A stretch of DNA of 64,000 nt from Galeruca laticollis. Its lineage: Eukaryota > Arthropoda > Insecta > Coleoptera > Chrysomelidae. The stretch covers positions 109,670,067 through 109,734,066 of the forward strand of contig OY998177.1 of the NCBI GenBank assembly GCA_963921935.1. Direction: 5' to 3'. Positions 54,660 to 64,000 of the stretch are shown piece by piece; position 1 is the first letter of the stretch; every line of letters begins with the position of its first letter. The notes under the pieces were generated by a model that saw only the letters and a list, made by a program, of their open reading frames with translations, was not told the origin of the DNA and did not search any database. Both the position numbers and the translations under genes were made by a program.

Positions 54660-55031
54660 TATACTGCCTAATGGAATTTTTGATATCCTATCCGCCAGTG
54701 CATTAAGTTTTTTATCTAGTTCTGGTTATTCCAGCATCTCTTGGACTTCATGGTTTCACAGTTCTCTTCGTAGGCTCTTCAAGTCTTAGTGTCGTCTACA
54801 CTGAAAGACTATATTTTCTGGTACTTATTCCCAGCTCCCGCATGCACATATGACTGTTTCTGCCGGCTGATCCTTTTTAGATAAGTCGGGTACGGTACAT
54901 GTCCAGTTAGGAAGTGCGCGAGCTCCAGCGATGGATTGAAGTACTCGCTTCTCATCCTTACGAGAGTGTTCGTGAAGAACTGGTAGAGCCTTCTCGCCGC
55001 CGCCCCGTTTCCCAATCTTCTTGCCATTCAC
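54660..55031 (-). pseudogene. LINE C-terminal fragment (R1-like)
   Basis: The minus-strand frame has NPSLELAHFLTGHVPYPTYL and KRISRQKQSYVHAGAG. The FLTGH-x-x-(F/Y)-x-x-YL block followed by a Cys-rich end is typical of the C-terminus of R1/jockey-group LINEs, here with the Cys replaced. A second frame overlaps (RARALPNWTCTVPDLSKKDQ), reflecting a frameshift. RT is not visible. Confidence 0.6.
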
Positions 55032-55429
55032 CGTTAATTTTGGATATTATACCACGTTCCGTTGTTATTCTACTCCCAGGAGTTCTTCCACTTGTGTTTG
55101 GTTTCTTTTCTTCAACCTCGCCTCACTTCCAGGATCAGTGGTAACACGCCAACGAGGAGTATGAGTGCCTGCGTCGGCGTGGTACTGAAAGCTACTGTCA
55201 ATCGGATTAGGAACCCTCTTTGGGTTCTATTTACTTTTGTTGAGTTTGACGATGGATTTCTTCAGTACTTCAATAACTTCATTAACAGTTTTGAGTAGTT
55301 CTTCTCTAATTTTTGCATGTATGAATATATAATCGATGGTGTTTTTCCAAGTTTTTATCTTACATGTTAGCTCTTCTTTGGCTAGAACCCTCATTTTATT
55401 GTCCTCATAACTTATTAATTTTTAATATG
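55032..55429. other. Spacer with unassigned minus-strand frame
   Basis: A helical minus-strand stretch near 55240-55350 (REELLKTVNEVIEVLKKSIV) is open but not recognised. Confidence 0.35.
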
Positions 55430-56105
55430 GCTTGATTTTAAGACTCCCTCCATTTTGTCCATCAAGTAGTTTGGTAATACGCTGGATTCTCCTCCTGTAT
55501 CTAGTTTGACTGTAAACTTCACATTCTCAACTTTTATTTTTTCCGACCATTTTCTCTTTCCTCTCGCATTTATAACAGATATGTTTAAGTCATCATGGTA
55601 ATCTGACTATATTTCTAATACATTCACTTTATTTCTCTGCCTAGTATTATGAGTCATCTTGGTACGGCACATTTCAGCAAAATGACCTTCCTTATTGCAA
55701 TTGATACACGGTTTGTTAGAAGTTCGACATTCTCTAGATTCATGGTTCGAACTGCATCTTCTACATTCAAAATTATTACTTTTTTTTGCTTTTGACACTC
55801 CTATTTTCTGTTACTATTACTTCATCAGTTTTGCTTTTACTTTCGAATTCGTTCAATTATTTGGTAGCTTGCTCGCTTGTTTTACATATAGTTATTGCTG
55901 TTGTTAAGTCTAGTTTATTTTGTGTCAATAATTTTTCTTTTATTTGATTAGATCTAAACTATCTTATCTTTCAGCATTTCGTCAAGTAGATTGTTAAACT
56001 AACATTTACTAGTTTGTATTTTTATTCTGGTCAGAAACTCATTGAATTGTTCGTCTTCATTTTGTTTTATCTTGAAAAATTTATATGATTTGGAAGATTT
56101 ATTTG
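55430..56105 (-). pseudogene. gypsy gag/nucleocapsid/protease, downstream part (minus)
   Basis: Minus strand, 5' to 3': YKFFKIKQNEDEQFNEFLTR and IKEKLLTQNKLDLTTAITIC are gag capsid. CRRCSSNHESREC and CINCNKEGHFAEMC are two zinc knuckles (55607-55798). VKFTVKLDTGGESSVLPNYL at about 55530-55470 is the protease with the catalytic DTG. Frames shift several times. The gag is cut at 56105 by a BEL/Pao insertion, and its upstream part continues at 63219. RT and integrase are missing below 55430. Confidence 0.88.
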
Positions 56106-56398
56106 TGTCACGAATAGCTCGAAAAAATATATAAATTGCAACAACAAATGAACTATAATCAAGTTTTGCGCCGAATTTTGCCCACTAACATGTGATAAGG
56201 TGTGATTCTTCTTGTTAACCAGTACTGGGAACACATGTGGTCTCAGCGAAGTCAGAGTTGTAGCGGAACTAACTAACTTCCATGGAATAACTGACTCCGG
56301 CAATATACAGTGTCGCGCAAAAGCAGCATTCACAAGTATAGGCAATAACGAGAAGAATTAAAATTGACACAAAATAATTGATTGCTAGATTTGTAACA
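56106..56398 (-). repeat. BEL/Pao 3' LTR
   Basis: In element orientation it starts TGTTACAAATC and ends CGTGACA. It matches the partial LTR at 62957-63218 over about 260 bases with moderate divergence. Confidence 0.88.
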
Positions 56399-56411
56399 TT
56401 CTCCCCCCTAA
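56399..56411 (-). other. BEL/Pao polypurine tract
   Basis: On the minus strand TAGGGGGGAGAA lies immediately before the 3' LTR, the priming site for plus-strand DNA. Confidence 0.85.
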
Positions 56412-56469
56412 ACTGCATTTTCGTTTTAGTTTATTCCTGGTAATCGGCCAACATGGTTAATAGTTAAAA

Positions 56470-57610
56470 ATAAAGAGATTTTTTTTATCGTTTACATTCT
56501 TTTCTCATTTATTTTATTTTTTCAAACGACGTACGTTTCGGCGTATTGCCATTTTCAAGTATTTCTTTTATTTTCTCTACAATTAATAATGTGTTACTTA
56601 AATATAATACACTTAACAATAAAAGATAAGACAAAATTAAGTTGAAACAATGAGCTATTAAAACTTACACATTTGAAATCTGCTGTTGACTGTGGACATT
56701 GCGTTATAAAATATTTTGAAACGAAATAAAGTTACTCAAACTTTATAAAATCATCAACAAAACATACAAACAATACTCATAGGCGGGTAAGATGCAAAAC
56801 ACCGACAGCTACTCCATCAAATGGTTGTATATTTTCGGGAGACTTTGAAGGTCCGTCTTCTAGTTAATTGAATTTTTGTTCTTTTAGATATAAATCATTT
56901 CTTTGATTTCACGTTTGATTCTGTTTTCTTCTATGTCTAAAATTTTAATATTTTTTAAATCAAAACTATGGTGGTTTTCGATTGCGTGTTTTGAAAGAGC
57001 TGTGGAATGTTCACTGTTGGTTTATATTTTGTATTTGTGATTGTAAATTCTGTTATGTAGGTATTGAGATGTTTGACCCACGTATTCACCATGGCAATCT
57101 TTACATTCGGCATTATACACTACATTGATTTGTTTCAATTTCTTGGTTTCCGGTTTACGTTTTGTGAAAAAGGTTTTAGTATAACAGCCCTTGAATTTTT
57201 TCTGATGCACCTTGTACGTATGGTAAACTGATATATGTTTTGATTGAGATATTAGTACTAGAGTAATTAGTACTTCTATTGTTTGTGTCCCTAGCATTAT
57301 TAATGTTATAAATTTTATATATTCGTTTTTTTTATTATAGGGTTGTAAAATCTTTCTGGATATTCATTACTTTGTAGAACTTATTTAATCTTCTTCAAAT
57401 TAACAACACTTCTTTTGTATGCGATTGGTACATTAGAATTAAAATTTAAATATCTTTCAGACCATAAATGTTTGGTGAACCAATTCAAAATGCATAGTCA
57501 TGTATTCGAAAAAATAAATAAACATAAACAAAGCGATAATTCTCAAGTACGTAATAAAATTAAATATAAAACATGTATGTTTCGAACTAATAACTTACAT
57601 CTAAATTAAC
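56470..57610 (-). mobile_element. Penelope-like element, third family, 3' part
   Basis: A minus-strand PLE lying between the BEL/Pao pol stop and polypurine tract. Its non-coding end (56500-56570) includes GTTTCGGCGTATTGCCATT, typical of PLE terminal regions. The coding part is the GIY-YIG domain with frames to about 57420. Its 5' limit is uncertain: 57420-57610 is not recognised. Confidence 0.75.
56850..57420 (-). pseudogene. Third-family PLE GIY-YIG endonuclease
   Basis: The frame 57297-57022 has VHQKKFKGCYTKTFF, then INVVYNAECKDCHGEYVGQT and YLHNRIYNHKYKI: the GIY-type strand, Cys-x-x-Cys pair and YVGQT (YIG-type) word, then the Arg. After a stop the next frame continues STALSKHAIENHHSFDLKNI and ILDIEENRIKREIKEMIYI, with the His and Glu positions of the fold. 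It is clearly different from the main PLE family. Confidence 0.85.
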
Positions 57611-57669
57611 AGCGATAATTTTAAGGACAGAACACTACAAATTCACCCCGAATACACTAAAAATTAGAT

Positions 57670-58588
57670 AATAAAGCATATGAAATTTGAGATTATTTAT
57701 CTGCAAGAGGGAGTGGACATAACTTAACCAGAGGTCTTTTTAAGGAACCACGGCTAGTACGATGCGGGCAACTTTATCACGTCCATAAACTGATTCCCTT
57801 ATGCATCGTAATGTCCAGTCAATAGAAGCATATACCTTTTTGGAAAGCGACTCCATGTGGGTCGAGCCATTTTGCAGGTTGTTGGAGCGAATGCAAGTAC
57901 TCTCGGTTCCAAAAAGCCCAAAAATCTTGCTGCATTCTCTGCCACAACTACCTACGCGAAAGTTGATTAAGGGGAATTGATTCAAGAACGGGTATAATCT
58001 GTAGGGGTTCGAGAGTAAGAAAGTGGCCGGGGGTGAAAGCATTAATGTTTTCTATATCGGTACTTAATTGAGTGATAGGACGCGAGTTCAAAATAAACTC
58101 AATTAATGTTATTACGGTATAAAAAATTTCATACGTTTAAATTTGTTCCCCAATGACCCATGTAAGGTGGGTTGGAACAGATTTCATTTCTGCTTCTCAG
58201 AGACCACCGAAATGGGTTCCAGAGGGAGGATTGAAATGGAAATGAATATTTTCATGTGAAAATTTCAATAGTTCCTTATTAGCAGAAACAAAATTTGTAC
58301 CGTTGTCGCAATATAAATCGGACACGCGACTTCGACGAGCATCAAATTCTGTTCATAAGCTAATTGCCAATTCCTAGTGTAATGCCTTTGTGGCAAAGCA
58401 TATAAACAGGCACAGGTGAGCTATATGTGAGCGGACACCATGGTGTCGAATAGATGTTATGAAAAAGGAATCCTCCATAATCAACTCCGACATGGGAAAA
58501 GGGTTAAAAGGTAGATAATCGAATTTTTGGCAGGTTTCCCATAACAGGTTGAAAGAAGGCTGGCGACGTTATCCAGCAAACGACACAT
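57670..58588 (-). pseudogene. BEL/Pao integrase core and C-terminal domain
   Basis: Minus-strand frames give LYCDNGTNFVSANKELL (second catalytic Asp) and FNPPSGTHFGGL before a stop and Glu (third acidic residue). The C-terminal domain follows: NSRPITQLSTDIENINAFTP, GHFL, DFWAFWNREYLHSLQQPAKW, ending RPLVKLCPLPLADK and the pol stop near 57670. The first catalytic Asp region is degraded near 58450. Integrase joins the cDNA to chromosomal DNA. Confidence 0.9.
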
Positions 58589-58860
58589 TCACTCAGGACA
58601 GCGGTAATAGCTCGTTTTGGAGACAGTATCCAAAGTAGTACGAAAACCAGCGTGTAAATATCTTTTGTGAGAAAAATCAATTACTACTGAGGTGATGCGA
58701 CTGCGGCATTGTAATATGTAGGGATGCATCCGATCATATGACAAATATGAATATTTCAATCTTCCACCTACACGGATCTTACCTTTCTCATTCAGGAAGC
58801 ATGCAATTCTCGGATTGGTTTCGAAAATCTTTTCCAAGAAAGTTCGTCTACGAAATCGAT
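58589..58860 (-). pseudogene. BEL/Pao integrase zinc-binding domain
   Basis: The frame 58837-58589 has RIACFLNEKGKIRVGGRLKY, MHPYILQCRSRITSVVIDFS and HKRYLHAGFRTTLDTVSKTS. The RVGGRL word and the His pair of the His2Cys2 domain are characteristic of BEL/Pao integrases. It ends SYYRCPE and a stop, just before the catalytic core. Confidence 0.92.
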
Positions 58861-59739
58861 CATTTATATCCTCTTAACAAGAATAGAAGAACTATTGTGT
58901 CGCTCTGAAGAGCTCAACATTCCAAATCGTTTATCAGCAGGATGTGAGATGTTGTGTATAAATCTTAAAATATAATCTACGATCTGTTGGATTTTACCTA
59001 ATGAAGAATAAAATAAACATTATGATTCGTATGTACAGCAAAAATTGTAATGTGACGCTCTTCTTCCTTCGGAAGCGTATAATTATCAATTGTAGGTGCG
59101 GTATAAGTAGAGTTAAACTCATAAAGAAAGGAAGGGCCCTGAAACCAAGAATTTAATTCACCCGTCATTTGGCGCACAAAAAACTGACGTTAATTTTACT
59201 ATTACTACTAACAGTACGGAGATAAATTACAGCAGCAAAACCTCTTTTACTGGAATCACAAAATCCTTGTAAATCATATTCAACGGCATCTGCCAAAAGA
59301 GCTTTTGGAGGGATATGTAGGTTTTCAAGTAGAGATTCTCTCGGTTTTGCGAACAAACATGAGCAATTTAAGAAGGGACATTTTAATTCCAACTTAAACC
59401 CAACATCCGAAGTTTTTGAATTAAATATCTGGTGAGAAATGTGAGAGGCGTTACAAATCATATAGGATCGTATACTCGAGTTAGCTCAGATAGTAACGAA
59501 CGTTTAGTGCAGACTTCATTTCATTGGGTTTAAACAGAAAATTTGAATGAGTCGATAATTGGATTGCACTGCAAACCTAGGATTTTCAGAGCTAAACAGC
59601 AATCATCAGAGTCAAAATAGAGAGAATTTGGATTAATAAAACTAGGTAGAAATGGGTCCAAAAGCGAAGGGTGATTAGAAAACCACTTACGCAGTTCGAA
59701 TCCTCCCAGTTTTATTTAAGATATTAAATAATCTGTTAC
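58861..59739 (-). pseudogene. BEL/Pao RT end and RNase H
   Basis: Starting beside the insert at 59739: LFNILNKTGG then, in the next frame, FELRKWFSNHPSLLDPF-like residues, a TKRSLLSELTRVYDP block, and from 59461 IPPKALLADAVEYDLQGFCD with SSKRGFAAVIYLRTV, the BEL/Pao RNase H (HGFSDAS-type word with Ala changed to Ser). The region 58861-59160 is degraded RNase H to integrase linker. Confidence 0.88.
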
Positions 59740-62211
59740 GGTTTTTCGCGTTAGTCTAAATATGTCGCAATAAAAGACAACAATCATGCAGTTTGGGTCG
59801 TAATAAATAAACATTCCTAACATAATATTAAGTGAGAATTGCTTTATACATCAACAATTTTTAGTTGTACCGTAAATTCATTGATTCAATAGTCTGGCTA
59901 TCAATTTGTTTATCACTAGATGGATTAATATTGTAAAAAATAACTACACTCAGTAGAATAGTTATAGTTATCTGATTATACATTTGTGAATGTAAACAAC
60001 ATTCCATTATTCGAATCAAACAACTCATTTGCCGTCTATCAATAGTTCTTCTTTTACGATCGTTCAGAAATCCGTGATTCGTACGGAAAGTTGCCTACCG
60101 GTGTACGGTGGTTGTACATCAGGGTACAATGGGAGACGCTTTATTCTGTAAATGTAGCCGTGGAATGGGGGGTATTAGGTAATATAGGGTGTAATGTGTC
60201 TTTTGACAATAGTTGTATATACGGGGGTTTTAACGCTTGATGAACCAGGTAGACTAATTCACTCCGATGTCACGGAACGTATGTGCTCCATGCAGCTCGA
60301 GTGAGAGTGACTCGAACGGAAAGGTGGGTTGTAAAAAATTGGAATCTGTGGCCTGTCGTTTTTTTTCTTCCCCTTTGATCGGCGTGGTGCTGCAAGCCCC
60401 AAAAATTAAATAAAGATCCCACGTTCATCCCGCAAGAAGATATGAATTTACGGGGTTAGTTTGGTTTGGCCGGATTAGTTGTGAGTTATGGAAGGTTGTG
60501 AAGATAGTAGTTACTTTTCAAACCTCATATGTGAGGTGCAGATGGCTTTGTAAGCCTAGTCACCTACAACGCCATGTGTTCAAGATCATTTAGCGGCTTT
60601 TACCTACACATTAGCAATACACAGGGGAGGCCTGTCGTAGCCCCACAGGTGAGAGTTATTTTATCTGCATATTTTCTTTTGCATTCAATGTAATAAGATG
60701 ACACCACTTAATTCTATGTTCAAACATAGCTTGTATATGTTATGTTGGGTGGAATTATTTGTTAATAAGGGGTGACTGTTCATGGGTTTTGTTAATTTCA
60801 TACCTTAGATGGGGATAATATACTTACACTATCAAATAGAAAGTTCAATTTTAGTTTATTTTGTTTTTTTTTTAAATGGACAATCCCACTCATGTAGTAG
60901 AGGGTTATCAGTAGTTTAGTAATAGGATTCACTCTGGGATACATGTGATAAACTCCTAGGGTAATTGCTACCAATTAAGGTGTAGTGACAACACTAATTT
61001 GTGTTTTTCACCGGATTTGGTTTTTATTTTATGGATTTTGATTATTGTTGGATTCCGGTAATTTGGATTTCCGTAATGGATTAGTTCCAGGGTCGATTGG
61101 TTTCCATTTGATTGTCGGACCGTTGATTATTTTGGCGTTTCCTGCGATGCTTGCAGCTCCACCTTAGTTATCCACAAACTGGACATTTTGAGGACTAAGA
61201 GATTGAGACAAGGGTTACTTCAAGACCGACCGTTGGATGGGTTATGATAAGCACCAGATGAAGATCCTGTACTTCGGGAACCGACTTGTGGATTGTCCGG
61301 AATTTTCACCAGCGGGTTAAGACTCGCAAGTTGAACATTTCAATTGTTTTAGGGTTTCTATGATGCATAGCATTGGTATGATATGTGAATTTCAAGCTCT
61401 ACCATTTGTGAACATACAAGTGGCTTGTAAGCTTTAGTAATTTCTCGGCCATTGATTATTCCCGGCGGGGTGAATAAGTTGAGTCTAAGATCAAACGCAA
61501 CGAGCCCTTAACGTTTTATGATACATTTTCCAGTAGTTAGGTAAGTTTTTCAAATAGTTTCAATATATGAGTAAGTAAGCTACGGAATGGTTAACACTTT
61601 AGGTTCTCATTGATTTGATATTGTATTAATATTGTTTCTTTACAAGTTTTAGAACAAACTTAACTCAGAACTGGTTTCTGGTTTAAGTCCTTCTGAGCAT
61701 TGCGCTAACAGTTTTGGGGTAGGAGTATATAGAATTTTACATATTTTGTTACATTATATGTGCTGAACGTGAGGGACTTTTGCAAATGTCCACAGTTCTA
61801 ATGTCCACTGCGGGAGAAACTACTCCCAAAATTTCTGTAACTACTTAAGTTGTATCAAACCAAACCACCACCTTAAATAAACAATCTCTCATGTGAATTG
61901 AGTGACGAAGTTTGATTTAGTCATTATTTTCCTTATTAAGGTTAAACTACGGTTAGATAAATAATCTGGGGTTTTTACTCGGGTACGGTTTACCTGGCGC
62001 CTTGGATTATGTAGCTTATGTATTTTTTTGTTCTTGACTGATGTCTAGCGGGTAAAATACCTTGTGGCATAGATCGGCCATCCGATCAGATGGTAACTTG
62101 GTGATTTATAGTAGCATTGTATTCGGGGCCGCAAGTTCGATCTCTCTTTAATAGGTCGCTAACGTAAATGGGGATCAGTGCATCGGCGCCCGAGGTTGGA
62201 TTGGCTTTTAC
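59740..62211. mobile_element. Unidentified 2.47-kb insert in BEL/Pao pol
   Basis: The pol sequence stops at 62217 (EAQTLRD) and resumes at 59739 (LFNILNKTGG), so everything between is an insertion. A 5-bp direct repeat GTTAC flanks it (59735-59739 and 62212-62216). It starts GGTTTTTCGCG and ends GGCTTTTAC; I see no inverted ends and no LTR pair. It has no frame of 60 codons or more, and its right two-thirds are G-rich on the plus strand compared with the window. It may be a non-autonomous element. Confidence 0.7.
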
Positions 62212-62216
62212 GTTAC

Positions 62217-62956
62217 ACATCCCGAAGAGTTTGAGCTTCTTGAAGGGTTGATGCTCCAGAAACAAGGTCATCGATATATGAAAACCGTTGAAGAATTTTA
62301 GCGGCAAGAGGAAAGCGATGGCCTCCGTATTCAGTCAACTGATGTAGACTACGAAGAGCTAGAAATGGACTACAGCTTACTCCATACGTTACAGTATTGA
62401 GGCGATGTTCTCGAAGTTTATCATTGACAGAGAACCTCGAAAAGATTCTTTTAAAATCTCATTGATCCTCGGAAATACAAATCATTCGATACATTTGTTT
62501 CATATCGGCGCATATAACATATTCATGAACGCGAAAATTAAGTAAAATAGATACAACGTTTTGTTGTAATTTTGGACCGACATATAAACAAACATTTAAT
62601 GATTTTTCATTCGATAGTTTAGCCGTGGCGTTGAAAACGACACGTAAGTGAGTAGAAACATTGCCAGGTTTTAAGTCGCAATGGTGAGGAATATAATATC
62701 TACCTTTACAGGAGAGATCAGTATTAACAAGGGACATATGACCTAGACCAAGGTTATCCTGTATAAAGTCACAATATTGGGAATAAACAGAAGGTTATTT
62801 AAGTAGGCAGCGCTCTAGGGACAGAGAAGGATTTAAGGTAAGCTCCCTAATTTTTAAAAAAAACGGGGGATTCAATACGAAAAGGCATTGACACTATATA
62901 ATTGTTTTCAGTAGTCTGAACGACAGTTTATTTATAGTCGTTTTCGCAGAAGATAT
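62217..62956 (-). pseudogene. BEL/Pao reverse transcriptase
   Basis: Reading from the truncated LTR: NDYK-stop-TVVQTTENNYIVSMPFR, the pre-RT segment. Then GLGHMSLV; YYIPHHCDLKPGNVSTHLRV, VFNATAKLSNEKSLN, VHEYVICADMKQMYRMICIS (motif A). After a frame change come NTVTYGVSCSPFLALRSLHQ and ILQRFSYIDDLVSGASTLQE, with the YIDD catalytic box. The acidic triad is intact, with several frameshifts. Confidence 0.92.
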
Positions 62957-63218
62957 CATCAGAACAAATGAACTGTAATTGTTTATTACCTTAAACTTTA
63001 TACACTATCCTGTGACAAGGTGCGATTCTTCTTGCTAACCAGTACTGAGAACACATGCGGTCTAAGCGAACTCGAAGTTGCAGCGGAACTAACTAGCTTT
63101 CAACGAATAACTGATTCCGGCGATATACAGTGTAGCACAAAAGCAGCATTCACAAGCATAGGCAATAACAAGAAGAATTAAAAAAGAAACAAAATAAATT
63201 ATTGCTAGATTCGTAACA
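62957..63218 (-). repeat. BEL/Pao 5' LTR, truncated at its inner end
   Basis: It matches the 3' LTR from TGTTACGAATC to AACAAATGAACT (plus strand), then changes abruptly into pol sequence, so the LTR end, primer site, gag and protease were lost in one deletion. Confidence 0.85.
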
Positions 63219-63420
63219 ATTTGTCTTTGGCGCAAAATATTCTTTAAATCTATCTTTGATAATTATTTTTAGGCTATTTTTGTCTGCGTTTTCAACTGTT
63301 GCAAATTTAGATCGCATCTTCACTTATCACATCCATGAATGTTGTTACTTGAACTTCGGCTGACTTTGTATTTAGTTCAATATCTGTGGCAGACCACTAA
63401 AACTGTTGTAATCACATTTT
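63219..63420 (-). pseudogene. gypsy gag, upstream part (minus)
   Basis: The minus-strand frames VQVTTFMDVISEDAI and, shifted by one, FATVENADKNSLKIIIKDRF and KEYFAPKTN are the gypsy gag segment directly upstream of YKFFKIKQ at 56100. With the BEL/Pao element and one ATTTG copy removed, the gag frame reads through the join. Above about 63400 the frame degrades and is not recognised. Confidence 0.82.
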
Positions 63421-64000
63421 CCAGCTCGTATATTTGTCCTAAGCAATTTATAGATTCGCTGGTGGCTTTATTCCAGACACTGCGTCGTTCGTATCCATTT
63501 TACTTTCTCACGTATTTCTTTATCTGTAATAGTCCAATTATTGTAATTATCAGTTCGGATACCATGTAAAGCTGTGGTATTTGTTTAAGTAAAAGTGGGC
63601 TTTCAATAACAAATTTATTACTTGAGAATGTGACAATGATGATGTTGACATTTATGTCTTATTAGGTATTTAAGATCGGTCATAGATGTCTCTACTTCAG
63701 ACTACGTTTATTGAGTCATTTGTCAAAAAGCGAACTTCAAATCAGTACTCCGGACTACAAAGATTCTAATTCAATCATGTGGAACGTAATAACATCTTTT
63801 CATTTGAATATGTCAGCAACAAATAAGAACATCGCAAAACCAAGTATGAAAATTCTACTTTTGAAATAGGTTTTGTGAATTAACGTCGGACCATACCTGT
63901 CGCATTCAGAACTGTTAAAAAATTGTGTAGTAAAAAAAACTCAAATCACTTATCTAAAACTATTCTTCGGACAATGCTTGTTTTTATACATATAAAATGA
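63421..64000. other. Window end, no gene recognised
   Basis: Possibly the decayed gag start; no motif recognised. AT-rich to the end of the window. Confidence 0.4.

Larger units (their letters stand above)
56106..63218 (-). mobile_element. BEL/Pao LTR retrotransposon inserted in gypsy gag
   Basis: 7113 bp, minus strand. It is flanked by a perfect 5-bp direct repeat ATTTG at 56101-56105 and 63219-63223, the usual BEL/Pao duplication size. In reading order: truncated 5' LTR (63218-62957), RT, RNase H, integrase, C-terminal domain, polypurine tract, 3' LTR (56398-56106). The gag and protease are missing. A PLE of a third family (about 56470-57610) and a 2.47-kb unknown insert (59740-62211) are nested inside. 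Confidence 0.92.

Noticed and set aside
59690..59712. GTTCGAATCC word resembling a tRNA T-arm
   Set aside because: It lies in BEL/Pao pol (RKW block) and no cloverleaf can be built around it.
1..64000. CRISPR arrays, operons or prokaryotic defence systems
   Set aside because: No spaced direct repeats or bacterial-type gene organisation; the window is eukaryotic repeat DNA.

Overview
The window is a 64-kb stretch of AT-rich eukaryotic DNA, almost certainly from an insect or close arthropod. The evidence is the repeat fauna: Crypton-type tyrosine recombinases, pogo-type transposases with PHD-like tails, BEL/Pao, gypsy and copia elements, several APE-type LINEs, R4/Dong-like LINEs with a restriction-like endonuclease, and Penelope-like elements (PLEs). 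I recognise no intact host gene, rRNA or tRNA. Nearly every coding signal is a decayed transposon, usually with stops, frameshifts or truncations. A 200-base run of N (48227-48426) is an assembly gap.

Layout. 1.3-4.1 kb: a MITE-like element with ~80-bp inverted ends, split by a minus-strand LINE that is itself split by a PLE 3' fragment. 4.4-7.2 kb: a tyrosine-recombinase remnant, an I-like LINE with RNase H (plus), and a LINE tail. 7.6-13.4 kb: three R4/Dong-like LINE copies head to tail on the minus strand, each junction marked by (ATT)n. 13.5-14.0 kb: copia RNase H remnant. 15.5-17.8 kb: a second PLE family, a palindromic PLE fragment, and a Myb/SANT-like pseudogene. 19.1-22.7 kb: a TIR-like pair enclosing a 420-bp inverted-repeat unit and a Crypton recombinase pseudogene. 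23.0-28.5 kb: two copies of a bicistronic LINE (minus). 29.85-33.5 kb: two oppositely oriented copies of a CR1/jockey-like LINE with a PLE scrap between them. 34.4-37.2 kb: a pogo/Tigger-like transposon with repeated end motifs. 41.4-41.8 kb: Crypton scrap. 42.4-45.5 kb: a 3.1-kb head-to-head PLE dimer. 47.1-50.6 kb: ORF1-like LINE scrap, the gap, the tail of a second pogo-like transposon, another PLE copy. 51.2-51.45 kb: a 195-bp palindromic PLE mini-dimer. 53.2-63.6 kb: gypsy remnants; one gypsy gag is split by a 7.1-kb BEL/Pao element, which is interrupted by a third PLE family and by an unidentified 2.47-kb insert.

The most interesting system is the main PLE family (RT plus GIY-YIG endonuclease). 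Its 3' region carries a hammerhead-ribozyme-like core (CUGACGA, GAAA, cleavage triplet GUC) in five copies. Two insertions are inverted dimers with both 3' ends outward, each bounded by a single target-site duplication (10 bp and 15 bp). In the smaller dimer the arms meet at the predicted ribozyme cleavage site. This suggests self-cleaved PLE RNAs copied from both sides of a staggered break and then joined head to head. The ribozyme activity and the mechanism are inferences from sequence.
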